The translations under genes were made by a program, and so were the position numbers. Below are positions 54,701-64,000 of a DNA stretch of 64,000 nucleotides, piece after piece. Position 1 is the stretch's first letter. Every line of letters starts with the position of its first letter. Location: the NCBI GenBank assembly GCA_933822405.4, contig CAKOGP040000002.1, positions 350,274-414,273 of the forward strand, given 5' to 3'. A model generated the notes under the pieces. That model saw nothing but the letters and a program-made list of their open reading frames with translations. It was not told where the DNA came from and did no database searches. This DNA is from Cylindrotheca closterium (Eukaryota > Bacillariophyta > Bacillariophyceae > Bacillariales > Bacillariaceae).

Positions 54701-55798
54701 AACTACTTCTTCCGCCAACCTTGCCACCCTTCCTTCATTAGCCAATTGACCTGCCTCCCCATATGAAAGATTGATCACATCGCATCCCAATTTGACTGCC
54801 GCCATGATGCCACGAGCCACCGACGAACCAGATTCCATCGACCCCATGCGGGAATCCCCAATCTTGATGGACACCAGTTGTGCCCCAGGTGCAACACCAC
54901 TGCGTTCCCCTTCGGCAGCAGCAGCAATCGAGGCGACGTGGGTTCCATGCGGTGTGCAGTCCCCGACGATACTCAGTATTTGGTTGTCGTCGTAAAAGTT
55001 GACCCCATAGTTGTATTGATCCAATGTAGATATGGTTCCATATTGGAATTCTTTGGCAAAGGATGCCATTGGCTGTATTGTTGGCGACCCGTCCTTTGCT
55101 ACATCTTCATCACTCAGAATGACAGCACGCATATCTTCTCCATCGTAAAAAACGATGCAGTCTAATATCAGACCAGGGTCCTCTTCCAAATCTTTCTGAT
55201 CCATAAGTATATCCAAAAGTGCCTGAAGATTGTCTTTCTCGCGCAATTGATCGTGGGTGGCCGTTCGTTTATCGTAAGACTGTTTCCATCGGTAGAGCTG
55301 CCGTGCGACTTTGGCCACCTCGCTACCCAGTGCCTTTTCTAGTTCTTGTTTTCGATGTGCCTTGACGCGAGACACTAAGCTGCTTGGGAAAAGTTCATAG
55401 GCCCGTTTGATTCCCAGTTGGACGGAAGGGAGTCTGTCAGAAGCTGGAGCATGTTTCCACCATTCCTTGCGCAGTTTCCATTTCCTCCCTGACAAACCCT
55501 CTATTTGATAGCACTCTTCATCGCCATCATTACAGGGTGTCACTTGTGCCTTGCAAGAAATATCTACGTCTCCACTCCCCGTACAATCCACCAGGTCAAT
55601 CAGTTTCGGAGTCTTTCCATCTTGCATATACCGAATTCCAGCTGCCGCAGGGTCGATGCCGGTGTCCAGAATTCCAATCACAACATTGCGTCCATCGTAT
55701 TCTGGGTATTGCTGAAGGAATTCCAAGGTTTCCGTTTCTTTCTTGGGAACCAAATCAATAGCTGGAAAGGGTGGAGAATGAAGTGGAGATTTGCTCAT
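51749..55798 (-). CDS. TPP2: Tripeptidyl-peptidase II
   Basis: Exons 55798-53714, 53644-52972 and 52896-51749, with introns of 69 and 75 bp; 1,301 residues against about 1,250 in animals. This giant cytosolic subtilisin-type protease removes tripeptides from N-termini of proteasome products. Catalytic residues are all present: Asp45 (GILDTG), His284 (HGTH), Asn379/380 (VGNNG) and Ser485 (NGTSMASP). The long insert between Asp and His is typical of the family. Intron 2 uses the donor after TTTTGTG; the resulting GFCDAYPNSIS aligns without gap to the family's GSGDAYP region. The C-terminus ends KPKDYMLF, as in animal enzymes (DYxxF). Single-copy housekeeping gene; regulation not evident. Confidence 0.92.
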
Positions 55799-56044
55799 GT
55801 TATCGTTGACTTGTCTCTATATGTTGTCACTTCTGTCTTCGACATACAGTATTTCTCTGTGCGCTGAAGACGACAATGGCTTATTTATGGGGTCAAAGGA
55901 AGGGAAGCAACTTTCCTTTTGGATCCCCCGAATGGATTGAAAGTCAAATTTTTCCACTCAAAATGAAACACTACTAATAATCATACTGAATACCAGGTAG
56001 ATCTTATTGTTGCTGTCTCCCTCATTGCAAGATATGGTCGTAGT

Positions 56045-56240
56045 ATTAACGACCATGCATATGGGGCAAAAGAAGATTATCTGCCTTGTAGCCTGCATTT
56101 AGAAGGAAAAAACCTGATTGACCCCAATTGCTTGGACCACCGTGGAGTTGAAAGGTTCTGTTCCCAAGCCGGTGTTGAAGCACTTGCGTGAGACAATCGA
56201 CAGCTTCGAAGTGACACGGGATGGGGCAAGCTATTGAATT
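56045..56240 (+). pseudogene. START-like gene relic 1
   Basis: Fragments align with exon 2 of the START-like gene (about 61260-61500): gaccatgcatatgggg against the YYDHIYLPKY region, then accccaattg, gttgaaaggttctgttcccaa (coding LKGTVPK), and cttcgaagtg-acacggg-tggg. Deletions and frameshifts prevent translation. It lies left of the first DUF6824-like gene, on the opposite strand. Confidence 0.7.
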
Positions 56241-56311
56241 ATTCATTTCAGTTACGATTGTGAAGCAATCAACATCGTCGTAGTTCCTCCCAAAGCAAAT
56301 ACTGCCCGTGT

Positions 56312-57760
56312 CTATTTCCGGCGATAGCTATTGCGGAATGCTTGTGCGATAATCTTTCGAATCTCGCTCTTGGATAAACACCTCCACATATCACTTTCAC
56401 GCTGTTTCAGAAATCGACCTCCGGAATCATGCACCAAATGTATGGCACGGTTGACCAACGCTTTTCTTGATTCCACGCTTCCAAATTCATAGGATTTGGA
56501 CAAGTCCTTGACAAGAGCTCGAAGGCGGATGTTTCCCGTGTTATTACTTTTGTTGCCACCAATGATAAGAACGTCATTTTCAGTAGGATAGACAATCCGC
56601 TCATTTGGTATAGCAATTTCCGATGACACACCATGGTCACTTTTTCCCATTTCGAAACGAGACTCGACCCATTTGAGGTGACGGTGCAAATTGATCTGGT
56701 TGGTGCTGAGCTCTATCGGCAGAAAACTTCGTGGGATTCCGTAGGTAGACAGACGATACAAACATTCTGTGTTGCTACCAAAGTGCAACCTGCAATTCGC
56801 TCTCAGTTTCAATGGAGCTGCTTTGATGACACAATTATGACAGAGATGCTCCTTCATATCGTCTGAGCAGACATGCAGAGCTATTAAGCGAGTCGGGATC
56901 GCCTGAATTTCAATTGTAGAGTGAGATTAAATGCAGTCAAGTGAATGGAATGTAACTGTGTAGCGTGGAACGAAACTTACAGCTGCCACTCTGGCATTTT
57001 GATAATACGCACTACCACCGAATCTATCCTTCATACTACCAACTGTGTACAAAATTGCTATGATACCGCGAATTTGGTTTGCCTCCGATTCTAACATGCT
57101 CATTGTGAAGTAATATCGTGACCGAAGCCCATTCTGGAGAGTAGTCTTTAGATCTCTCAGCCCCGGAATATTAAGAAGTATTTGTCTACCAGACCTGTCT
57201 TCGCCTGCGATTTCTAGCCGCCCAGATTTTAGGCAAGCCATATCACCCTCATTGAGATCATCAAGCGTGATATCTTTCACTAACTTTTCACTCCCAAACA
57301 GTTCCTGCTTTATCGTAAAAAACTTGAGCATCTGGTCTGCTGCAGCTTTGGCATCATATTGATTGCCTCTGAGAAACATCACTCGAAAGGCTCTTGCACT
57401 AACATATCCATAATCCATAGCCTCAGCCATCTCATACACGCTACCGGACTTGGTGCTTGCAAGATGACTTTCTAGATCTTTAAGCGAAGCTTCAATGAAG
57501 GTGGCTTCCTCAGCAATTGATGCTTCAACTCCATGTAGTATCTCTTGCTGTTCTTGTCGTTCTTCAAAAGTGAGCGCGTTCATCGCTTCAGCAAGTAGTT
57601 TGTCTATCTCCTGTTTCTTTTGACGATCCATGCCTGTCAAACTATTTGCTTGCTGAAGATCTTGTTGGTCGGGAGCATCGTTCGCAATACGAATACCCCT
57701 TTCATTGCAAATGCCGAAACAACTTGAGGAATTGTTGAAGGAATGATCGAAGACACTCAT
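56312..57760 (-). CDS. CRAL-TRIO-like / DUF6824-like protein, copy 1
   Basis: Exons 57760-56981 and 56902-56312 (intron 78 bp); 456 residues from MSVFDHSFNN. Residues 40-90 form a coiled coil. The middle (LKSGRLEIAGEDRSGRQILL ... YYFTMSMLESEANQIRGIIAI ... RLIALHVC across the intron) resembles a diverged Sec14 lobe. The C-terminal 100 residues (NDVLIIGGN, GNIRLRALVKDLSKSYEFGS, ESRKALVNRAIHLVHDSGGRFLK, AQAFRN) follow the DUF6824 pattern known in diatoms, though the usual GRG of its first motif is IGG here. Function unknown. Tandem partner at 58410. Confidence 0.72.
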
Positions 57761-58221
57761 CTTGCAGTTCGCTAAGTGTACAATACTTCGCTGGTATATT
57801 GTTTCGTTCAAGTCAATATAGTATAAATATGTTCTTGTCTGGCGTATAGTTTGGAACTGATTTTTTGCTTTTGGTCGTGTCCTACAGTACAATACAATTC
57901 CTGTCGAGGGGGAATTGAGGGATTGAGAGCCCTTTCGACGCGGGGAGCATGACGCCGACCCAGTGGCGGATGTGGCTTCGTTCGATTCACATTCGCGCGC
58001 TTTTACGAAAAACAATATTAATGGTCACGGTCATAATAAAAATTACAATGTTCTATATATTAAAATGTCTTTCTCCGTTCGATGACAGGCCTGGTACTGG
58101 TATTTTCTGTCCCACAGTGCGGATTGAAGTGTCAGAGGATGACGGATGACAGAGGATAGCGATTTTCTCGAAACGCATCGAGACACGATCCCAACTAGAA
58201 GACATGATTCTCACCAGTTTA
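57761..58221. other. Spacer between copy 1 and START relic 2
   Basis: 461 bp with no gene. A TACAGTA lies near 57894. It corresponds in position to the promoter spacer between copy 2 and the intact START-like gene, but I see little sequence match. Confidence 0.45.
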
Positions 58222-58360
58222 ACAATTTTGAGGGTGTATCTCTTCCTGGTAGCTGACAGCAACACCGAGATGACCCCAATCAGAACATTTCACACCTGTG
58301 ACATACAGTTGAATGGTTCTGTTCCCCAACCGACGTTGAAGTACTTGACTCAATTGTAAT
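58222..58360 (+). pseudogene. START-like gene relic 2
   Basis: Aligns with 61330-61470 of the intact START-like gene: acaattttgag-g-tgt-tct, then gaccccaat, cctgtgacatac-gttgaa-gg (coding CDIRLKG), ttccc-aacc and tacttga-tca. The frame is broken by small indels and ends in a stop. It sits right of DUF6824-like copy 1 and left of copy 2. Confidence 0.75.
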
Positions 58361-58379
58361 TGTGAATCCATCAACATCG

Positions 58380-58404
58380 CAGTTGTTGCTTAAAGCAACA
58401 ACTG
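58380..58404. repeat. Perfect palindrome in 3' flank of DUF6824-like copy 2
   Basis: Two perfect 12-bp arms (CAGTTGTTGCTT and its complement) around a single A, ending six bases from the stop codon at 58410. Copy 1 has no equivalent. Confidence 0.85.
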
Positions 58405-58409
58405 TCTGT

Positions 58410-59853
58410 CTATTTCCGGCGGTAGCTATTACGGAATGCTTGTGCGATGAGCTTTCGAATCTCGCTCTTGGACAGATCTTTCCACACACCACCTTCATGC
58501 TGTTTCAGAAATCGACCTTCATTATCATGCACTGAATGCATGGCACGGTTGACCAAAGCCTTTCTTGATTCCACGCTTCCAAATTCATAGGATTTGGAAA
58601 AGTCCTTGACAAGGGCCCTAAGGCGGTTATTTCCCGTGTTATTACATTTGCCGCCACCAATAACGAGAACGTCATTTTCAGTAGGACTGATGATCGGCTC
58701 GTTTGGTGTGGCAATTTCTGATGGAGCACCACGGTCGCTCTTTTCCATTTTGAAACGAGACTCGACCCATTTGAGGTGACGGTGCAAATTGATTTGGTTG
58801 GTGCTGAGCTCTATGGGCAGAAAACTTTGTGGAATTCCGTAGGTAGACAAATGATTCAAACATTCTGTGTGGCTACCAAAGTGCAACCGGCAGTTCGCTC
58901 TCAGCTTCAATGGAGCTGCCTTGATGATACAGTTGTGACATAGATGTTCCTTAATATCGTCTGAGCAAACATGCATAGACGCCATGCGAGTCGGAATTGC
59001 CTGGATTCCAGTGGCAGAGTGAGATTGATGCAATCTAATGAATGGAAGACAACTGCGTAGCGTAAACGAAACTTACAGCCGCCACTCTGGCATTTTGATA
59101 GTACGCACTGCCACCGAATCTATCCTTCATGCCAGAAACAGTATGAACAATTACAACGAAACCCCGAATTTGGTTAGCCTCCGATTCTAACATGCTCATT
59201 GATAAGTAATATCGCGTCCGAAGCCCATTCTGGACAGTCGTCTTTTCATTTCTGAGCCCTGGAAGATTGAGAATTATTTGTCTACCAGACCTGTCTTTTC
59301 CAGCAAATTGTATCCGCCCTGTCTTTAGGCAAGCAATATCATCCTCATCGAGATCATCAAGCGTGATATCTTTCACTAACTTTTCGCTCCCAAACAGTTC
59401 CTGCTTTATCGTAAAAAAGTTGAGCATCTGATCCGCTGCAGCTTTGGCATCATACCGATTGCCTCTGAGAAACATCACTCGAAAGGCTCTGTCGCCAACG
59501 TATCCCAGGTCCATAGCTTCAGCCATCTCATACACGGTACCGGACTTGGTGCTTGCAAGATGATTTTCTAGGTCAATAAGAGAATTGTCAATGAAGGTGG
59601 ATTCATTAGTAAATGTTGCTTCAACTCCATGTAGTATCTCTTGCTGTTCTTGTCGTTCTTCAAAGGTGAGTGTTTTCATTGCTTCGGCGAGTAGATCGTC
59701 CATCTCCTTTTTCTTTTGCCGATCCACGCCCGTCAAACCATTTAATTGCTGAAGCTCCTGTCGCATAGGAGCACTATTGGCAATGCCCCTTTCATTGAAA
59801 ATGCCGAAACAACTTGAGTGATTGTTGAAGGAATGGTCGTAGACACTACTCAT
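58410..59853 (-). CDS. CRAL-TRIO-like / DUF6824-like protein, copy 2
   Basis: Exons 59853-59077 and 59000-58410 (intron 76 bp, same place and phase as copy 1); 455 residues from MSSVYDHSFNN. About 80% identical to copy 1 throughout, with most change in the linker and at the DVL-GG segment. Same domain plan: coiled coil, Sec14-like lobe, DUF6824-like end. It is divergent from the intact START-like gene at 60744. Confidence 0.72.
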
Positions 59854-60743
59854 CGTGCAGTTTGATACAATAATAACAATATGGTCATTGTATTTCGCTC
59901 AAGCCAATGCAACGAAGGGCTTTTAGAGTCACCATTATTCCGTGGAATACCATAGTACACCTGCTGCCTGGTACCAGGTAGTCGTACAATACCGACACGG
60001 TTTTGAAACATTTAAAATGTTGTGCTTCTGCTGTTGACAGACCATTTGTTCCATACACAAGTCGATATATATATATATCAAAGTTGACTTCGGATTTCGA
60101 CACTTTCGCTCTTTGATTTTAAATAAGCGCTTTCAAAATAAATATGGTCACTTCTGATTTCGCTCTCTTTTTTTCACAGCCTGACAGCCTACCAACGACA
60201 GACGGGGAAGAGTGAGTGAATCGAATGAATGCCACAGATGTGTATGGGGACTTGCCGGTAGACCTTATTGTACCATTCATCAAGATCTATTGTGGGCATG
60301 AGTTTGTTCGATGTACCATCAGCGAATCAAATCTTCGGAAAGAAACTAGCCTCATTCTGGTGAAATCACAACTGCTGGGCCAAAGTGATGGAGTAAGTTC
60401 ACACTCACCACGAGACGTCCTGCGATTATAATAATCGAAAACCACCGTGATACCTCCGATTTTGCATTTCTCATACGAATTGACGATGGCAATGTCTGAG
60501 TCGTCGCGGTTGTCCGCCGTAGTCCATAAAAATGCAGGGCGGACAGGTGGTGGGTACAAAAACTTGCTTCTCCCCCGATATAACGTGACACAAGCTTCCG
60601 GGACTCCAGCGATCTTATTTGCGGTCTTTATTCAACTATTTGGTCAACACCCCAAGACAAAATCCAAACTTGTACTGTACTGTAGTGTCTTCTTACAAGA
60701 TCGGAGGTTACGTTCTACAAGAAACGGGACATTACGGATAACA
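59854..60743. other. Divergent spacer, DUF6824-like copy 2 / START-like gene
   Basis: 890 bp. It contains (TA)n at about 60067-60077 and TACTGTACTGTA at 60673-60684. A 71-codon plus-strand frame (60216-60431) has no recognisable family and is not called. Confidence 0.5.
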
Positions 60744-61896
60744 ATGAAAACTTCTTCTACTTTCGTGCTGTTGTTCCTCCTTCAACTGCTCATCTTATTG
60801 GTTGACATGATTGCTGCCCGAAAGAGTGACCTTCCTCATCCTCACAACGGAATCTTGTCGCCATATAAGCCTGGACCATTTTTCGCACTACGTCTAGACA
60901 ATGCTGATCAACAAGCCCTCGCATCTGGAAAGCCTGTTTTGAAGCAGTCGCAGTCCACAGGAGAAGGAGCTGCCGCGGGTGGTGCCATCTGCGTCCAAGA
61001 TATTCGAGCTCCGAAGGATCAGGTATGGGAACAAATCCTGGGGCTCAATGCCTACAAAGGAAAGGTTCCGAAAGTTAACGAATGCACAAACTACTGTGAT
61101 ATCACGAACAAAGATGGGACTCGAAATATCAAGACCAAAATGGTGGTTGGAGTCATCCCAGGCTATTCGGTAAGTGAAAAGTAGTGGAATGGTTCACTGG
61201 TATCTTGCTTTGGATGAAACAAACGATCTCATTTCTGCATTCATATTGCAACAGTTCACCTCATACTACGATCACATATATTTGCCAAAATATGATTCTA
61301 TGATATGGGTACTAGACTACGGCAAAACAAGCGATTTTGACGATGTCTCTGGTCACTGGCACTTGGAAGAACATCCTAAAGATCCCAATTGGACCAGAGT
61401 CTTTTACGCCTGTGACATACGGTTGAAAGGCACGGTTCCCAAACCAGTAATGAACTACTTGAGTCAGTCGGCACTTCGAACTGCGACGGGGTGGGTCAAG
61501 AAGGAATCAGAAAAATCATCAAGCCGAGCTGAACAAACGAGTGAAACCGACATAGAATCCCCTTCTCCTACCAGTGGAGAAGAACCGAAAGCGCTCCAAT
61601 TGTCGGGTGCCGATATCCGAGCGTTGTTATTAGGGAGAACGATTAAAAAGAAACATACTCTGAGTCTGAGTAAGCAAGATATGAAGACTTTGAGCTCGAA
61701 GCAATTTCTATCCACGCAAGAAGCAGCTTTCAGTACAAAGTTGGATCAGTCACCAAGAGCCACAATTGAAATGGCGCAATCATTGGAACCACCAAAGATA
61801 TCACTACTTGCACGCTGTTTTCTCGTTTTTTGTCTAGGGATCCTCTCTTTGGATATCGTTTTTGCTATCCTTGCTCTTTTGAAATGGGAACTATAA
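60744..61896 (+). CDS. START/SRPBCC-domain membrane protein
   Basis: Exons 60744-61169 and 61255-61896 (intron 85 bp); 355 residues. Signal peptide (TFVLLFLLQLLILLVDMIAA), then a helix-grip lipid-binding domain at about 75-230: ICVQDIRAPKDQVWEQILGL, VPKVNECTNYCDI, KMVVGVIPGYSFTSYYDHIYLP, MIWVLDYG, GHWHLEEH, FYACDIRLKGTVPKPVMNYLSQSAL. The pattern is that of polyketide-cyclase/START proteins, which carry a lipid in a cavity. After a charged linker a C-terminal helix (RCFLVFCLGILSLDIVFAILALL) anchors it. Likely in the ER or plastid-ER lumen. Two decayed relics lie upstream. Ligand unknown. Confidence 0.8.
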
Positions 61897-61955
61897 AAGT
61901 AGCATGCATCAGAATCTCTACAATACTAGTGGCTACATATTGTAATAGAGCGGTG

Positions 61956-63407
61956 CTAGGACAATGATGGCTCCAGTACCTGCGAATAGAATCCTTGACC
62001 GGGTTGAGCCAATGTCATGTGTATCAAATGATAAGCTGGGACAACCCCCATTGCCACTCCCAGAACTATGTGGAGAATGCTTGAAGGAATACCATCCTTG
62101 TGAAAAGGGTAGAATGCCCTCCGTAGCATTGACTCAGAATGCCTTTTAGATGAATGCTTGGTCCATGACTTGAGCAAGACCAAGAGCATCGCTCCTACCA
62201 TTGGACCAAGAACCACCATCGATGTCAAGACGTGGCAGTCCATTCTCGTAAGTTGTGACCCATTCACCAACGCGAGCGTCAACAGAGCGGGGGAAAAGAT
62301 ACAGAAAATCAAATTAAAGATAAGCTGGTCCCATTCTGGTGCATCAAGGAGCGTCGCCTTGCGGTCTAGTGTCGCAGCCGTCTTGGTTCCCACTCCATCG
62401 GCATTTCCATGATATTCCTTGGACTTTGTAGATAGATTCTCCCGAAAGGTACCAAATAGACTGTCTAGTGGAAAACTCGTCGTACCGTAGTTACATTCAA
62501 AATATCGGTGATGCAGGTAATGATGTTGATCCGAGTCGATATGGTCTTCGTATCCAGAGTGGCTCGCCCCTGGTGCAATGATTAGATGAATGCCGTTCCA
62601 CACGAAGGCAAAAGGAGTTGTGCAAAAGTAGAGAGACGGGGCCATGGAAGTAAAATAGTACAAGTGCTCTACTGGGTGCATGCAAAGACCGCTGAATGGT
62701 TCGATATCCGTATTTCGATGGTGAACGGAATGGACGTAAGTATACAAGGCTCGAATATGAATCAGTCGATGGGCAAAGTAAAACTGAACTTCGCGGTACA
62801 AGGGCACCGCAATAGTCCATCCCACCACGTGTAACATTCCCCGCATAGGAAAATCCAGTAGTTCTTGATCGGAAACATATGGCATTCGACCAGTGGCATA
62901 GCAATTCAGCATCATCGCCTCCCAAAAAGTCCATTGAATGGCTCCCAACGTCGAATACCAGATATTGTGGATGAGCTTGGACCATCGATAAGCTTCTGCT
63001 TGGTTGGGATTGAATGGACGGTGGGACCATCCAAACCAATATAAACCCATGTGCCAATATCCATAGTACATCAGAACCAGGGAGACATTCAGAAGCGCCC
63101 GAACGGCAATCCATTCGCCAAAGGCTGCATCCCAATGTTTCGAAACCTCGTAGTCGTACGGGAACACCAAGTACACACCAATTGCCATTATCAGCCACAC
63201 CAGATTGATACTGTAAATGATGTATTTTCCCGTCAATAGGAATCCCCAATCAATCTTGGAGGCGAGGCGTTGGGGCGTGTTGCCGGCAGGAAGTGATTTG
63301 TCGACCCAATCTGGACTGGTATTGAAGATAGCAAAATTTGGGCCCAATCCACAGATACCATGATACCATTTGGATTTCTTATCTGTCGTCATCGATCCTT
63401 GGGCCAT
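61956..63407 (-). CDS. Sterol desaturase / fatty-acid hydroxylase superfamily enzyme
   Basis: 483 residues from ATG 63407 (MAQGSMTTDKK). Di-iron histidine boxes: HRLIH (213-217), HSVHH (226-230), HPVEH (244-248) and HYLHH (296-300), with membrane helices before and after (IIYSINLVWLIMAIGVYLVF, MLHVVGWTIAVPL, LIFNLIFCIFSPALLTLAL, SILHIVLGVAMGVVPAYHLI). The family oxidises sterols (C-5 desaturase, C-4 methyl oxidase) or hydroxylates fatty chains in the ER. The N-terminal 100 residues and C-terminal extension of four helices make it longer than C-5 sterol desaturase (about 300), so the substrate is open. Divergent from the TMEM14 gene (208 bp). Confidence 0.85.
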   Translation of the reverse strand: MAQGSMTTDKKSKWYHGICGLGPNFAIFNTSPDWVDKSLPAGNTPQRLASKIDWGFLLTGKYIIYSINLVWLIMAIGVYLVFPYDYEVSKHWDAAFGEWIAVRALLNVSLVLMYYGYWHMGLYWFGWSHRPFNPNQAEAYRWSKLIHNIWYSTLGAIQWTFWEAMMLNCYATGRMPYVSDQELLDFPMRGMLHVVGWTIAVPLYREVQFYFAHRLIHIRALYTYVHSVHHRNTDIEPFSGLCMHPVEHLYYFTSMAPSLYFCTTPFAFVWNGIHLIIAPGASHSGYEDHIDSDQHHYLHHRYFECNYGTTSFPLDSLFGTFRENLSTKSKEYHGNADGVGTKTAATLDRKATLLDAPEWDQLIFNLIFCIFSPALLTLALVNGSQLTRMDCHVLTSMVVLGPMVGAMLLVLLKSWTKHSSKRHSESMLRRAFYPFHKDGIPSSILHIVLGVAMGVVPAYHLIHMTLAQPGQGFYSQVLEPSLS

Positions 63408-63615
63408 TTTATTGTGTGTAAGCCCCCCAGACGAGACGTCAACCACGAGAGGTGATTATTGATGGGACAGTTATTGGTGTGTCAACAGGAAGATTTTTCG
63501 CTTCCTGAAGAATGTTTGATTCGTTCGATTCAAATAATTGCGGCTGGGGTTCGTAACGAAAAATATAGATCAATCATCGCATCATCATCAGAACCATCTT
63601 GAACACGAGAACACT

Positions 63616-63963
63616 ATGGCTCCACCTGGATCGGCTCATCTCAACTTTACCCTTGGCGGTTTGGTCATGATCGGTGGCGTCATGGGATACGTCAAGAAAA
63701 AGTCTGTCATGAGCGCAGCCGGAGGATTGACCTTTGGGGGTTTGTTGATTGGATCTGGAATCTTGATCTCGCAAGGTGAATCCTACCAAGGTCACGCGCT
63801 TGCTTCTGGGGCCACGGGTGTCATGACTGCGGCCATGGGGCAAAGATTCTTGAGTACTGGAAAGTTTATGCCAGCGGGAATGGTTGCTACACTTGGAGCA
63901 GCTGGATTGGCCTACAATGTCAAGAAGACTTTGGAATGGATGCCAACGAAGGATGGTACGTGA
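63616..63963 (+). CDS. TMEM14 (UPF0136) family protein
   Basis: 115 residues from ATG 63616 (MAPPGSAHLNFTLG); a longer in-frame start at 63538 has no family support. Glycine-rich helices (GGLVMIGGVMGYVKKKSV, GLTFGGLLIGSGILIS, GVMTAAMGQRFLSTGKFMPAGMVATLGAAGLAYNV) are the TMEM14 pattern; members in animals sit in the mitochondrial inner membrane, and plant members in the plastid envelope (fatty-acid export). The stop at 63961 overlaps a possible donor (GGTACGTG), so a further exon beyond the window cannot be excluded. Confidence 0.78.
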   Translation: MAPPGSAHLNFTLGGLVMIGGVMGYVKKKSVMSAAGGLTFGGLLIGSGILISQGESYQGHALASGATGVMTAAMGQRFLSTGKFMPAGMVATLGAAGLAYNVKKTLEWMPTKDGT

Positions 63964-64000
63964 AAGTTTTGTTGACCAGACTAATATTGCATTTGGCCAA

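Noticed and set aside
60216..60431. 71-codon plus-strand frame before the START-like gene
   Set aside because: No recognisable family, no relation to the START-like gene, no splice support.

Overview
The window is nuclear DNA of a eukaryotic alga, most likely a pennate diatom; a Seminavis-type raphid diatom fits, but the species cannot be fixed from the sequence. Support: short GT-AG introns (20 modelled, 55-118 bp), plastid presequences of the signal-peptide plus transit-peptide kind, diatom-type families (DUF4116 repeats, a DUF6824-like C-terminal domain, membrane-anchored LRR proteins), homopolymeric Q/N/D tracts, and dense packing with many divergent and convergent pairs. Intron coordinates are my own reading of splice sites and reading frames.

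Layout. 1-7.5 kb: two ankyrin-repeat genes flank five near-identical tandem small heat-shock protein (HSP20) genes with a period of exactly 1,089 bp; each spacer carries a frameshifted remnant of the ankyrin gene. 7.5-13.4 kb (minus strand): Tudor-like protein, membrane-anchored phytanoyl-CoA-hydroxylase-like dioxygenase, zinc-ribbon protein, small beta-rich protein. 13.48-14.07 kb: a 591-bp TA-flanked non-autonomous transposon. 15-24 kb: TPR-like protein, plastid protein, TRAPPC9/Trs120, cyclin-D-interacting (GCIP-like) protein, then a two-hairpin spacer. 24.6-31.5 kb: tiny two-helix membrane protein and a PIKfyve/Fab1 lipid kinase. 31.5-38.4 kb: two CRAL-TRIO paralogues around a DUF4116 protein and a WRN-type exonuclease, then a putative thylakoid-lumen protein. 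39-49 kb: LRR membrane protein with repeat-sized exons, Popeye-like cyclic-nucleotide-binding protein, two tandem type I membrane proteins of unknown family, RING/TRAF membrane E3. 48.6-55.8 kb: RCL1, PPR protein, tripeptidyl-peptidase II. 56-62 kb: two tandem DUF6824-like genes, two decayed remnants of a START-like gene and its intact copy. 62-64 kb: sterol-desaturase-family enzyme and TMEM14.

Common theme: phosphoinositide, lipid and membrane-traffic functions recur (PIKfyve, TRAPPC9, two CRAL-TRIO, START, sterol desaturase), but nothing shows they are co-regulated. The most striking observation is that the same structural event occurred twice: a divergently transcribed gene pair was tandemly multiplied, the minus-strand partner was kept intact and the plus-strand partner collapsed to a 100-200 bp relic in each internal unit. 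A second new observation is a perfect TGACGTCA palindrome 110-130 bp upstream of both CRAL-TRIO paralogues; at one of them it starts on the stop codon of the preceding PIKfyve gene.
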